From positions 1 to 45,856 of the forward strand of contig CAZEOK010000007.1 of assembly GCA_964513745.1 (NCBI GenBank): a stretch of DNA of 45,856 nt, given 5' to 3'. The translations under genes and the position numbers were made by a program. The stretch is from DATDCY01 sp964513745 (GTDB lineage Bacteria > JAUVQV01 > DATDCY01). The notes beneath the pieces are model-generated. The model was not told the origin of the DNA. It saw only the letters and a program-made list of their open reading frames with translations, and made no database searches. Below, in pieces: positions 7,087 to 16,682 of this stretch; positions within the stretch are counted from its first letter, which is position 1, and each line of letters opens with the position of its first letter.

Positions 7087-8826
7087 ATGGAACGGCAGTT
7101 GCGGCGTCAGGTGAGGAACCGGGTTCTCGGAATCACCGGATTTCTCGTCGTCATCGCCGTGGTCATCATCGGCCGCCTCTTCTCGCTGCAGGTGACGGGG
7201 CACCAGCGGCTCAGCGCCCGCGCGGCGGAGCAACTCACCGAGGAGATCCAGTTCCTCCCCAAGCGCGGCATCATCGCCGACCGGGCGGGGCGCCGCCTCG
7301 CCGTTGACGTCGAAGTCGACTCAATCTACGGCGTCCCCTCCCAGGTCGCGGACAAGGACGACGTGGCCCGGCGCCTCGCGAGCGTCACCGGCAGGGACGC
7401 TGCACGCTACTCGCGGGAGCTTGACAAGAAGCGGCCCTTTGTCTGGCTCGAGCGGCGGGTCTCCCCCGGGGTTTCGAGCCGGATCAACGCCATGGGCTGG
7501 AAGGGCGTCGGATTCATCAAGGAGAACCGCCGCTTCTACCCGCAGCGGGAGTTCGGGGCGCAGGTGGTGGGCATCGCCGGGATGGACAACCAGGGACTCT
7601 CCGGGCTTGAACAGGGTTACGACCGCGATCTTTGGCGCGATGCCGTGGTGGTCATGGCCGAGCAGGATGCCTTCGGCAAGGACATCCTCGTTTCCGGGCC
7701 TCCCCTGGAGGCGCTGCGCGAAGGCGATGAGTTGCGGCTGACGCTCGACGAGGTGATCCAGTTCATCGCCCAGGAGGAGCTCGGCCGCGGCGTCGAGTCC
7801 GCAGGGGCTGCCGGGGGCAGTATCGTCGTTCTCGATCCGCGCAACGGCGATGTGCTCGCGATGGCCAACGCCCCGTTCTTCAACCCGAACGATTCCGCCT
7901 CCTGCACCCCGGCCGCGCTGCGCAACCGCAGCATTGCCGACGCTCTTGAACCCGGGTCGATCATGAAGACGTTCCTCCTCTCCGCGGCGCTCGAGGAGCG
8001 GGTGGTGACCCGGGAGACGATGTTCAACTGCGAAAACGGCTCAATGCCTTTTCAGGGCGGCGTGCTCCACGATGTGCACCCCTACGGCACGCTTGCCGTG
8101 AACGACATCATCGGCAAGTCGAGCAACATCGGCTCGACGAAGATCGCGATGCGGCTCGGCGCGGAGAACTACCATCGCTATCTCAAGGCCTTCGGGTTCG
8201 GCGAGAAGACTGGCATCGACCTGCCCGGCGAGGCCCTCGGCATGCTGCGGCCGGTGGCCCGCTGGTCGGGTCGCTCGATCGCGTCGGTTGCCATCGGGCA
8301 GGAGGTGTCGGTGACCCCGCTCCAGATGGCGGCGGCATTTGCGGCAGCGATCAACGGCGGGGAGCTCTGGCGGCCCCGCGTCGCCAGCGAGCTGGTGAGC
8401 ACGGAAGGGGTGGTGCTCAAGAGTTTCGAGGCACACAAAGTGCGGCAGGTGATCTCGAAGGAAACCAGCCGCCAGGTCGTCGAGACCCTCGTCCACGTCG
8501 TCGAGGAGGGCACCGGCAAGGCGGCCGCCGTCGAGGGCTACGCGATTGGCGGCAAGACCGGCACGGCCCAGAAGTACGACTCGCAGCTGCGGACCTACTC
8601 AGCCCACAAGTACCTCGCCTCGTTCGTCGGGATGGCCCCGGCGCGCGACCCGCGGCTGGTGGTCCTGGTCATGATCGACGAGCCGCAGGGCGCGATTTAC
8701 GGCGGCAGCGTGGCAGCACCGGTGTTCAAGCGAGTCGTGCAGCGGACGCTGCGTTACCTCAACGTGCCCCCCGAGACGCGCGAGCAGGTGCTGCTCGTTC
8801 GGGCTTTCCCGGACGCCGGCGAATGA
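7087..8826 (+). CDS. ftsI: peptidoglycan D,D-transpeptidase FtsI (PBP3)
   Basis: Septal class B penicillin-binding protein, anchored in the inner membrane with its catalytic domain in the periplasm. One membrane helix spans about residues 13-32. The dimerization (pedestal) domain follows, beginning around PKRGIIADRAGR. The transpeptidase motifs are complete: SIMK at 291-294 (Ser291 nucleophile), SSN at 345-347 and KTG at 490-492. At 579 aa there is no room for C-terminal PASTA domains, so this is the Gram-negative FtsI form. The stop overlaps the murE ATG (ATGA). Confidence 0.96.
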   Translation: MERQLRRQVRNRVLGITGFLVVIAVVIIGRLFSLQVTGHQRLSARAAEQLTEEIQFLPKRGIIADRAGRRLAVDVEVDSIYGVPSQVADKDDVARRLASVTGRDAARYSRELDKKRPFVWLERRVSPGVSSRINAMGWKGVGFIKENRRFYPQREFGAQVVGIAGMDNQGLSGLEQGYDRDLWRDAVVVMAEQDAFGKDILVSGPPLEALREGDELRLTLDEVIQFIAQEELGRGVESAGAAGGSIVVLDPRNGDVLAMANAPFFNPNDSASCTPAALRNRSIADALEPGSIMKTFLLSAALEERVVTRETMFNCENGSMPFQGGVLHDVHPYGTLAVNDIIGKSSNIGSTKIAMRLGAENYHRYLKAFGFGEKTGIDLPGEALGMLRPVARWSGRSIASVAIGQEVSVTPLQMAAAFAAAINGGELWRPRVASELVSTEGVVLKSFEAHKVRQVISKETSRQVVETLVHVVEEGTGKAAAVEGYAIGGKTGTAQKYDSQLRTYSAHKYLASFVGMAPARDPRLVVLVMIDEPQGAIYGGSVAAPVFKRVVQRTLRYLNVPPETREQVLLVRAFPDAGE

Positions 8827-10307
8827 AGAGTCTCGGGGATCTCGTGGCGGCGGCCGGCGGCGCGGCGCGGATCGTCCGCGGCTCGCCGCAGGTCAGCGTC
8901 ACCGGGATCGAAACCGATTCGCGGGCGGTGCGCGACGGTGCGCTCTTCGCTGCTCTGCCCGGGCGGCGCTCCGATGGGCACCGTTTTCTCGGGGCCGCGA
9001 CCGCGGCGGGCGCGGCGGCGCTGCTCGTGGAGACGGGGCAAGGTGCCACGGCGCCGCCGGGCCCCGCGCTCGTCGAGGCGGATAACCTGCGCCGCGCGCT
9101 GGGGGCGATCGCTGACCGCTTTTTCGACCACCCTTCGGGAGACCTGGAGCTCGTCGGGGTCACGGGTACGAACGGCAAGACCACGGTTACCTGGATCCTG
9201 GAGGCGATCGTCCATGCCGCTGGCCGGGTGCCCGGGGTGATCGGGACCATCGCCTGCCGCTGGGGCGGCCGGGAGCTCCCTGCGGCAAACACTACCCCGG
9301 AAGCACCCCAACTGCAGCGACTGCTCCGCGAGATGGCCGACGCCGGGGTCCAGGTCGCGGCACTCGAGGCATCCTCCCATGCGCTCGAGCTCGACCGGCT
9401 TGTCGGCTGCCGGTTCGCGGTCGCCGTCTTCACGAACCTCGGGCGCGACCATCTCGACTTCCACCGCGACCTGACGGCCTACGGCGCCGCGAAGGCGAGG
9501 CTCTTCACGGAATTTTCGCCGGGGACAAGCGTGATCAATGCCGACGATCCGGCGGGCGCCGCTCTGATTGCGGCGGTTCGTGGCACCGTCGTCACCTATG
9601 GGTTGGGCGGGGCAGCCGCCATGCGCGCCGATGAGGTCGTCGCCGATGCCGATGGCGTGCGCTTCGGCATCGCCGCCGAAGGACGCCGAGTGCCGATCGT
9701 GTCGCCGTTGATCGGGGCGCACAATGTCGCCAATATCCTCGCGGCCGCAGCCGCGGCGCGGGCGCTCGGGCTGAGCTGGGACGCGGTGCAGACCGGCGTC
9801 GCTGCCTGTTCACTCGTGCCCGGCCGCTTCGAGCGCGTCGGTGTCGCCGGCGGGCCGCTCGTGCTCGTGGATTTCGCCCACACGCCGGAGGCGGTCGAGA
9901 ACGCGCTGCGGGTGGCCCGCGGCCTGTGCCGTGGGAAGCTTGCGATCGTCCTCGGCTGCGGCGGCGACCGCGACCGCGGCAAGCGGCCGCTGATGGGGGC
10001 GGCCGCGACGCGCCTGGCGGACAGCGCCTTCTTCACCAGCGATAACCCGCGCAGCGAGGATCCCGCGGCGATCCTCGCGCAGATCCTCGAAGGGGCACGG
10101 GCGAGTGGTGGCGCGGCGGCGATCCACGTGATCGAAAGCCGCCGTGCGGCGATCCGCGCGGCGGTGGTCGCGGCGGGTGTCGGGGACGTGGTGCTCATTG
10201 CGGGCAAGGGCCACGAGGACTCGCAGACCGTCGGCGAGCGGACGTTGCCGTTCTCTGACCGTGAGGAAGCGCGCCGGGCGCTCGAGGAGGCGCGGTGTCC
10301 GGTGTGA
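8823..10307 (+). CDS. murE: UDP-MurNAc-L-Ala-D-Glu:meso-2,6-diaminopimelate ligase
   Basis: Adds the third stem-peptide residue to UDP-MurNAc-Ala-Glu. ATP-binding TGTNGKTT is at 114-121, the LEASSHALELDRL and NLGRDHLDFH central motifs follow, and DNPR is at 407-410. DNPR is the motif that selects meso-diaminopimelate over lysine, so the wall is predicted to be meso-DAP type. GKGHE near 462 completes the C-terminal domain. Length 494 aa is normal. It overlaps ftsI by 4 bp and murF by 13 bp. Confidence 0.97.
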   Translation: MKSLGDLVAAAGGAARIVRGSPQVSVTGIETDSRAVRDGALFAALPGRRSDGHRFLGAATAAGAAALLVETGQGATAPPGPALVEADNLRRALGAIADRFFDHPSGDLELVGVTGTNGKTTVTWILEAIVHAAGRVPGVIGTIACRWGGRELPAANTTPEAPQLQRLLREMADAGVQVAALEASSHALELDRLVGCRFAVAVFTNLGRDHLDFHRDLTAYGAAKARLFTEFSPGTSVINADDPAGAALIAAVRGTVVTYGLGGAAAMRADEVVADADGVRFGIAAEGRRVPIVSPLIGAHNVANILAAAAAARALGLSWDAVQTGVAACSLVPGRFERVGVAGGPLVLVDFAHTPEAVENALRVARGLCRGKLAIVLGCGGDRDRGKRPLMGAAATRLADSAFFTSDNPRSEDPAAILAQILEGARASGGAAAIHVIESRRAAIRAAVVAAGVGDVVLIAGKGHEDSQTVGERTLPFSDREEARRALEEARCPV

Positions 10308-11761
10308 CGACACCAGCGGCGACGGCGCGGTTCGGCGTGCCGGAACTCCTCGCCGCCACGGGCGGCAGGCTGTGCGCCGGAGCGCCGGCTGCAGCTACGG
10401 GAGTGTCGACGGACAGCCGCACGCTCGTTCCCGGGGAGTTGTTCATCGCTCTCTCCGGCCCGAGAGAGCAGCCGGTGCGGATCGTGCTCGACGGGCACCG
10501 TTTTCTGGCCGACGCGCTGCGCCACGGTGCCTGGGGTGTGCTGGTTGAGGAACGGGCGCTGGGGCGCGAGGAGGTGGCACGCGAGCTGGCTTCCTGGCCG
10601 GATCGGGCGGTGATCGCGGTGCCGGATACCCTCCAGGCGCTCGGCGATCTGGCGGCGCACCACCGTCACCGCATGCACGCGCGCATCGTGGCGATCACGG
10701 GAAGCAACGGCAAGACGACGACCAAGGAGATGACGGCCGCGATCGCCGCGGCCCGCTGGCGGGTGCACCGGAGCGAGGGGAACATGAACAACCTCATCGG
10801 CCTGCCGCTGACGCTCCTCGGACTGGAGTCCAGGCACGAGGTCGCGGTCGTCGAGCTGGGCATGAGCCACGCCGGCGAGATCCGTCGGCTCGCCGCCATC
10901 GCCGCCCCGCAGGTCGGGGTTATCACGAACGTCGGGCCCGTGCATCTGGAGGGGGTCGGCGGGTTGGCGGGAGTCGTGGCGGCAAAGGCCGAAATCCTCG
11001 AGGGGATCGCGCCGGGCGGAACCGCGGTGCTCAACGTCGACGACCCGGCGACTCCCGGGCTTGCGGCAACCTGGACCGGGAAAATCATCGGCTTCGGGCT
11101 GGCTGCAGCGGCCGACGTCCGTGCCGAGAAGATCGAGTTCTCGCAGCAGGGTACGTCCTTCACGCTGGTGCTCGACGACGGCGAGCGCAGCCGGGTGCAG
11201 ATACCCTGGCTCGGAGAGCACAACGTGCGAAACGCGCTGGCCGCGGCGGCGGCCGCACGCTGCCTGGGGGCTGACGGTGCGCAGATCTGCACGGCGCTGG
11301 CCGCCGCTCGCCCGGCGGCGATGCGTCTCGAGGTCACGACGGTCAAACCAGGCATCAGGGTTGTCAACGACGCCTACAACGCAAACCCGGCGTCGATGCG
11401 CGCGGCGCTCGCGGCACTTGCGCAGATAGACCGCACCGCCCGTCGCGCACTCGTGCTCGGCGACATGCTCGAACTCGGAGCGGCTGCGGTTGATGAACAC
11501 CGCGACCTCGGTCGGGCCGCGGCCCAGTCCGCGCCGGCCCTGCTGCTGGCTGTCGGAGCCTTTGCCGCGCAGACGGCGGCGGGAGCCCGCGAGGCCGGAC
11601 TTCCCGCCGCTGCGATCGCGACTGCGCCTGACGCAATAGCCGCAGCCGCCCTGCTTGCTTCCTGGCTGCGGCCTGGGGACCTGCTGTTGCTCAAGGGTTC
11701 CCGCGGGGTGCGCCTCGAGCGTGTCCTCGAGATGCTGCTTGCGGCGGGGGAGGGGCGCTGA
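10295..11761 (+). CDS. murF: UDP-MurNAc-tripeptide:D-Ala-D-Ala ligase
   Basis: Attaches the D-Ala-D-Ala dipeptide made by Ddl. ATP-binding TGSNGKTTTKE is at residues 135-145, with the GNMNNLIGLPLTLL and NVGPVHLEG motifs that mark MurF. Length 488 aa is slightly above the usual ~455. The GTG at 10295 has GAGGAGG five bases upstream; a second GTG at 10304 is possible. The stop shares a base with the mraY ATG (TGATG). Confidence 0.96.
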   Translation: MSGVTTPAATARFGVPELLAATGGRLCAGAPAAATGVSTDSRTLVPGELFIALSGPREQPVRIVLDGHRFLADALRHGAWGVLVEERALGREEVARELASWPDRAVIAVPDTLQALGDLAAHHRHRMHARIVAITGSNGKTTTKEMTAAIAAARWRVHRSEGNMNNLIGLPLTLLGLESRHEVAVVELGMSHAGEIRRLAAIAAPQVGVITNVGPVHLEGVGGLAGVVAAKAEILEGIAPGGTAVLNVDDPATPGLAATWTGKIIGFGLAAAADVRAEKIEFSQQGTSFTLVLDDGERSRVQIPWLGEHNVRNALAAAAAARCLGADGAQICTALAAARPAAMRLEVTTVKPGIRVVNDAYNANPASMRAALAALAQIDRTARRALVLGDMLELGAAAVDEHRDLGRAAAQSAPALLLAVGAFAAQTAAGAREAGLPAAAIATAPDAIAAAALLASWLRPGDLLLLKGSRGVRLERVLEMLLAAGEGR

Positions 11762-12843
11762 TGCTCTATCACCTCCTCTATCCGCTGCACCAGGATTACG
11801 CGGCATTCAACGTTTTCCGCTACATCACCTTCCGCGCCGCCTACGCCGCGCTCACGGCGCTGGCGATGAGCCTGCTGCTCGGCCCCTGGGTGATCCGCAC
11901 GCTGGCAACCTGGCGCGTCGGCCAGCAGATCCGCGCGGAAGGTCCCGAGAGTCACCAGACGAAGGCCGGCACGCCGACGATGGGCGGTTTGCTGATCCTG
12001 TTCTGCGTCACGGTGCCGACCCTGCTCTGGGGGAGGCTCGACAATCTCTATCTCTGGCTGGTGCTGTTGACGACGCTCGCTTTCGGCGCCGTCGGCTTTG
12101 CCGACGACTGGCTCAAGCTCGCGCGCCGCCGCTCGCTCGGGCTGAGCGGCCGCTGGAAGATCGCTGCGCAGGTTCTGATTTCGGCACTGTTCGCGCTGGC
12201 GCTCTGGACGCTCCCCGCCCCGGCCTACGAGACGCGCGTCGGCATCCCCTTCTTCAAGAACGTGCTGCTGGACCTTGGCTGGCTCTACCTGCCGTTTGTC
12301 GTCCTCGTGCTCACGGGGGCATCCAACGCCGTGAACCTCACCGACGGGCTCGACGGGCTGGCCGTGGGCACGACGATCGTGGCCGCATCGTTCTACACGG
12401 TGGTGACCTACCTTGCCGGCAACGCGATCTTCGCCAGATACCTCCAGATCGTCCACGTCGAAGGCGCCGGGGAGCTCACCGTCTTTTGCGGTGCGTTGCT
12501 CGGGGCGGGGATGGGGTTTCTCTGGTTCAACGCCCACCCGGCCACGGTTTTCATGGGCGACACCGGTTCGCTGGCGCTCGGCGCGGCTCTCGGGTCGGTG
12601 GCGGTCATTTCCAAGCACGAGATCCTGCTCGTGCTGGTGGGGGGCGTCTTCGTGATCGAGGCGCTCTCGGTCATGATCCAGATCTTCTCGTTCCGCCTCA
12701 CGGGCAAGCGGGTCTTCCTGATGGCACCGATCCACCACCACTTCGAGAAGCTCAACTGGGCAGAGTCCAAGATCATCGTGCGCTTCTGGATCGTCGCGAT
12801 CATCTTCGCGCTGCTCAGCCTGAGCACACTCAAGCTGCGATAA
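11761..12843 (+). CDS. mraY: phospho-MurNAc-pentapeptide transferase
   Basis: Integral membrane enzyme that moves phospho-MurNAc-pentapeptide onto undecaprenyl phosphate, forming lipid I. The signatures are KAGTPTMGGLLIL (about residues 74-86), GFADDWLKLARR, NAVNLTDGLDGLA and FMGDTGSLALG; the Asp-rich loops are the catalytic and Mg-binding sites. MAPIHHHFE near the C-terminus is also diagnostic. About ten hydrophobic segments are visible and the length, 360 aa, is exactly typical. It follows murF with a 1-bp overlap. Confidence 0.98.
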   Translation: MLYHLLYPLHQDYAAFNVFRYITFRAAYAALTALAMSLLLGPWVIRTLATWRVGQQIRAEGPESHQTKAGTPTMGGLLILFCVTVPTLLWGRLDNLYLWLVLLTTLAFGAVGFADDWLKLARRRSLGLSGRWKIAAQVLISALFALALWTLPAPAYETRVGIPFFKNVLLDLGWLYLPFVVLVLTGASNAVNLTDGLDGLAVGTTIVAASFYTVVTYLAGNAIFARYLQIVHVEGAGELTVFCGALLGAGMGFLWFNAHPATVFMGDTGSLALGAALGSVAVISKHEILLVLVGGVFVIEALSVMIQIFSFRLTGKRVFLMAPIHHHFEKLNWAESKIIVRFWIVAIIFALLSLSTLKLR

Positions 12844-12876
12844 ATGACGACGTACGTCGGGAAAAAGGGAGCGGCG

Positions 12877-14325
12877 ATGACGGCAGTGCACGGAACCGGG
12901 GTGCCGCGAGCGAATTGCGGGCGCCCGAAGAACGGGTCGGGTGCGGCAGCGACCGCCGGCTTCACGCGAGGCGAGCCGCTCGCTCTGGCCGGCCGGCGGG
13001 TGCTCGTTGTCGGGCTGGCGCGCACCGGACTGGACACCGCGAATTTCCTCGTGCGCCGCGGCGCGGCGGTGACCGTGACCGACCGCAAGGAGCCGGCGTC
13101 CCTCGCGGCCGCGCTCGCGCGTCTCGACCCGGGCGTGCGGCGCGAACTCGGCGGACACCGCACCGAGACATTCCTCGCACAGGACCTCGTGGTCCCCTCG
13201 CCGGGCATGGCCATGGACGACCCGCTGCTGACGGCGGCGCGCGCGGCGGGTGTGCGGATCGTCAGCGAGATCGAGCTGGCATACCGCTTCCTCCCGGTGC
13301 CGCTGCTCGCCGTGACCGGGACGAACGGCAAGAGCACGGTGACGACGGCGCTCGGCTTGACCCTCGAGACGGCCGGGATCCCGGCGCGCGTCGGCGGCAA
13401 CATCGGTAACCCGCTGATCGGCGAGGTGGACACGCTCGGAGACGCCCGCTGGGTGGTGGCCGAGATCAGCAGTTTCCAGCTCGAGTGGATCGAGACTTTC
13501 CGCCCGCGCATCGGCGCGCTGCTGAACCTGAGCGAGGATCACCTCGACCGCTACCCCTCGTACGAGGAATACCTGCGCGCCAAGCTGCGGCTGTTCGAGC
13601 GCATGGAGTCCGGAGACGATCTGGTGCTCAACGCCGACGACCCGCTCGTCGTCGCGCGCGCCGCAGCGGCCAGGGCCCGCGCCGCCTGGTTCTCGATGCG
13701 GCGCATTCCCCGTCGCGGCGTCTACCTGTTCCGCGGCTGGATCTACTCGCGGCTCGGCGAGCGCCTTGGTCAGCGAGTGCTCCCGGTGTCGGAAATGCTC
13801 ATCGCCGGCACGCACAACCAGGAGAATGCGCTCGCCGTGACGGCCCTGGCGCTTCTTGCCGGTTGTGCCCCCCGTCACGTCCGCGAGGTCTTCCGCTCGT
13901 TCCGCGGATTGCCGCATCGAACCGAGTTTGTCAGGGAAATTGCAGGTGTGCGTTGGTACGACGACTCGAAGGGGACGAACGTCGGCGCCACCGCACGAAC
14001 GCTTGCCGGGATGCCCGGGAAGGTGGTCCTGATTCTCGGCGGCAAGGACAAGGGCGGCGGTTACGCGCCGCTTATCCCGCTCGTGCGCGAGCGCGTGCGA
14101 GCCCTCGTGCTCCTCGGCGAGGCGCGGGAGAAAATTGCCGCCGAGCTGGCGGGAGCCGCACCGATCGAAGTCGTCGAGGAGATGGGCGAGGCCGTCAGGC
14201 GCTCGGCCGCGCTGGCGCTGCCGGGCGATGCGGTGCTGCTCTCGCCGGCCTGCGCGAGCTTCGACCAGTACTCGGGCTACGCCGAGCGCGGACGCCACTT
14301 TCAGCAGGAGGTCAACGCGCTGTGA
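12877..14325 (+). CDS. murD: UDP-MurNAc-L-Ala:D-glutamate ligase
   Basis: Adds D-Glu to UDP-MurNAc-L-Ala in the cytoplasm. A Rossmann start RRVLVVGLARTGLDTA, ATP-binding TGTNGKSTVTT, the NLSEDHLDRY motif and the C-terminal DDSKGTNVGAT are all present. ATG 12877 is preferred because GGGAG lies five bases upstream. ATG 12844, directly after the mraY stop, lacks a Shine-Dalgarno and would add eleven residues. Either way about 30 poorly conserved residues precede the domain. A 130-bp gap with no recognisable feature separates it from ftsW. Confidence 0.95.
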   Translation: MTAVHGTGVPRANCGRPKNGSGAAATAGFTRGEPLALAGRRVLVVGLARTGLDTANFLVRRGAAVTVTDRKEPASLAAALARLDPGVRRELGGHRTETFLAQDLVVPSPGMAMDDPLLTAARAAGVRIVSEIELAYRFLPVPLLAVTGTNGKSTVTTALGLTLETAGIPARVGGNIGNPLIGEVDTLGDARWVVAEISSFQLEWIETFRPRIGALLNLSEDHLDRYPSYEEYLRAKLRLFERMESGDDLVLNADDPLVVARAAAARARAAWFSMRRIPRRGVYLFRGWIYSRLGERLGQRVLPVSEMLIAGTHNQENALAVTALALLAGCAPRHVREVFRSFRGLPHRTEFVREIAGVRWYDDSKGTNVGATARTLAGMPGKVVLILGGKDKGGGYAPLIPLVRERVRALVLLGEAREKIAAELAGAAPIEVVEEMGEAVRRSAALALPGDAVLLSPACASFDQYSGYAERGRHFQQEVNAL

Positions 14326-14455
14326 GACGGCCGGCAACGTCAGCAACTGTGCCGATGGCGGTGTCGGGGCGGTGCCGTGCGGTCGCCGGCAGCGCAGACG
14401 CACGACCGAAGGAAAGACCCCGTCGCCCCGCTCACGGGGACGGGAGGGAGGGCTG

Positions 14456-15568
14456 ATGCCCAGAAAGGCCAACGCCGACATCTGGCTCGTGCTCCCGGTG
14501 ACGCTGCTGGTCGTGCTCGGGATCGTCATGATCTACAGCGCCAGCGCGTTCGTCGCGGTGCGCGGTCACAAGCCGCAGTACTATTTTCTCGTGCGCCAGC
14601 TGGTTTGGGCGGCCATCGGCGCCGGGGCCCTCGTGCTGGCGTACCGGATCGACTACCGCACCTACCGCCGCTGGGCGCTGCCGGCAGCGATCGCCACCCT
14701 CGTGCTGCTGGTCGCCGTGCTCATTCCCCCCATCGGGCATTTCAAGGGGGGTGTCCGCCGGTGGATCGGCCTCGGACCGGTGGATTTCCAACCCTCCGAG
14801 CTGGCCAAGATCGGGCTCATGATCTTTCTCTCGTCGGTGCTTGCCGCCAAGCGCGGGCCCTTTCTGCGGGAAGGCTGGAAAGCCATCCTGCCGGAACTGC
14901 TCGCTGTCGGCGCCTGCCTCGGCCTGATCATGCTCGAGCCGGACCTCGGCACGACCATCACGCTCGCGGCCTCGCTCGGTGCGCTACTGTTCGTCGGCGG
15001 GCTGCGGCTGCGGCCGCTGCTGATCTGCGGGGGTGTCGGCGCGCTTGCGGTGAGCTGGTCGCTGTACCACAACGCCTATCAGCGTGCCCGAGTCATGACC
15101 TTCCTCGATCCCTGGAGCGCGGCTCGGGGCAAGGGCTACCAGACCGTGCAGGCATTCATCGCGCTGGGCCGCGGCGGTATCGCCGGCACCGGTCCGGCGG
15201 GCAGCCGCCAGAAGCTCTTTTTCCTCCCGGCGCCGCATACGGACTTCATCCTCGCGGTCATCGGCGAGGAACTCGGATTCATCGGACTGGTGCTCGTCGT
15301 CGCGCTCTTCGGCGTCATCCTCTGGCGCGGCATGCGCACAGCGCTGCGGGCGCCGGACATGTTCGGAACGTACCTCGGCTTCGGGCTGACGTTCTGCCTG
15401 TTTTTACAGGCCGTAATCAACATCATGGTCGTCGCCGGTCTGATGCCGACCAAAGGGCTGACGCTGCCGTTCCTGAGTTACGGCGGGACCTCGCTCGTGG
15501 CGAGCCTCGTCGCCGTCGGAATTCTGCTGAACATCTCGCAGCACGGCGTGTCGGCAAAGGCGGACTAG
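14456..15568 (+). CDS. ftsW: peptidoglycan glycosyltransferase FtsW
   Basis: SEDS-family polytopic membrane protein that polymerizes lipid II at the septum with FtsI as its transpeptidase partner. Roughly ten membrane helices are visible in 370 aa. Diagnostic stretches are MIYSAS in the first helix, RRWIGLGPVDFQPSELAK, LEPDLGT (the Asp there is the expected catalytic residue) and the C-terminal KGLTLPFLSYGGTSLVA. The ATG at 14456 is used because the upstream open frame runs into murD out of phase, a GGGAGGGAGGG ribosome-binding site precedes it, and the first helix starts eight residues later. Confidence 0.96.
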   Translation: MPRKANADIWLVLPVTLLVVLGIVMIYSASAFVAVRGHKPQYYFLVRQLVWAAIGAGALVLAYRIDYRTYRRWALPAAIATLVLLVAVLIPPIGHFKGGVRRWIGLGPVDFQPSELAKIGLMIFLSSVLAAKRGPFLREGWKAILPELLAVGACLGLIMLEPDLGTTITLAASLGALLFVGGLRLRPLLICGGVGALAVSWSLYHNAYQRARVMTFLDPWSAARGKGYQTVQAFIALGRGGIAGTGPAGSRQKLFFLPAPHTDFILAVIGEELGFIGLVLVVALFGVILWRGMRTALRAPDMFGTYLGFGLTFCLFLQAVINIMVVAGLMPTKGLTLPFLSYGGTSLVASLVAVGILLNISQHGVSAKAD

Positions 15569-15571
15569 GAG

Positions 15572-16678
15572 ATGCACGCGGAGCGGACCTTCGGCCTTGC
15601 GGTGGCCGGCGGCGGGACCGGTGGGCACATCTTCCCCGGGCTCGCCGTGGCGCGCGAGTTCCGACGTCGCGAACCCGGGACCCGGGTGCTGTACCTGGGC
15701 GCGGCCGGCCGGCTCGAGGAGCGGATCGTGCCACGTGAAGGCGCGGCGGTGCGTTTCCACGCCTTGCGGGTGCGCGGGCTCAAGGGGCAGGGGCCGCGCG
15801 GTGCCCTCGAGGCCCTGGCGCTGGCGGCCCGTGCCGTCGGCGAGTGCCGGCGCGAGATTGCCGCGTTCGGCGCCGACCTGCTGCTCGGCACCGGCGGTTA
15901 CTCCTCCGGGCCGGCGGCGGTCGCGGCCTTCACGCTTGGCGTTCCCGTGGTCCTGCAGGAGCAGAACGCGGTACCAGGGCTCACGAACCGTCTCCTCGGC
16001 CGGATCGCCCGGCGGGTCTTCATTGCGTTCGAGCCCGCGCGGAGTCATTTTCCCGCCGGTCGGACCGTTCTCGCCGGCAACCCCGTCCGGGAGGAGGCGC
16101 TTGGCACGGGCGGGGAGGTCGGCCGCGACGATTGCCTGCGACTGCTCGTGCTGGGCGGCAGCCAGGGCGCCCGCGGCGTGAACCGGCTGGTCACCGAGTC
16201 GCTGCCGCTGCTCGCGGCAGCGGGATTAACGGTTTCCGTTGTGCACCAGAGTGGCGAGGGCGAGCGCGCGGCGGTGGCCGCCGCCTACGAGCGCGCGGGC
16301 GTGACCGCGGAGGTCGCCGCCTTCTTCGACGCGATGGGTGAGCGTTACGGCGCGGCCGACCTGGTGATCGCGCGGGCCGGTGCCGGGACGATCGCCGAGA
16401 TCGCCGCCAACGGCCGCCCGGCGATCCTCGTGCCCTATCCGCACGCCGCCGGGGACCACCAGCGGGCCAACGCCCGCTGGCTCGCCGAGCGCGACGGCGC
16501 GGTCATCGTCGAGGAGCAGTCACCGGATGGGCCGGGCGAGCTGGCACGGGCGGTCGCGTCGCTGGCCGGCGACCGGGAGCGGCTGCGCGCAATGGCATCG
16601 GCCGGCACCGCCGTCGGGGTCCGCGACGCCGCGGCGCGAATCGTGGACGAATGCCGTCGGATGCTCGGCCGGGGTTAG
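15572..16678 (+). CDS. murG: UDP-GlcNAc:undecaprenyl-PP-MurNAc-pentapeptide N-acetylglucosaminyltransferase
   Basis: GT-B glycosyltransferase at the inner face of the membrane, converting lipid I to lipid II. The N-terminal glycine loop GGTGGH is at residues 14-19, followed by GTGGYSSGP, LQEQNAVPGLTNR and GGSQGARGVN, then RAGAGTIAEIAANGRPAILVP for UDP-GlcNAc binding. Length is 368 aa. It starts three bases after the ftsW stop with AGGAG upstream, and ends four bases before murC. Confidence 0.97.
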   Translation: MHAERTFGLAVAGGGTGGHIFPGLAVAREFRRREPGTRVLYLGAAGRLEERIVPREGAAVRFHALRVRGLKGQGPRGALEALALAARAVGECRREIAAFGADLLLGTGGYSSGPAAVAAFTLGVPVVLQEQNAVPGLTNRLLGRIARRVFIAFEPARSHFPAGRTVLAGNPVREEALGTGGEVGRDDCLRLLVLGGSQGARGVNRLVTESLPLLAAAGLTVSVVHQSGEGERAAVAAAYERAGVTAEVAAFFDAMGERYGAADLVIARAGAGTIAEIAANGRPAILVPYPHAAGDHQRANARWLAERDGAVIVEEQSPDGPGELARAVASLAGDRERLRAMASAGTAVGVRDAAARIVDECRRMLGRG

Positions 16679-16682
16679 AGGG

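Noticed and set aside
11374..14529. 1051-codon open frame on the minus strand across murF, mraY and murD
   Set aside because: It is exactly antisense to three unmistakable genes and has an Arg/Asp/His-rich low-complexity translation, as expected from GC-rich codon third positions.
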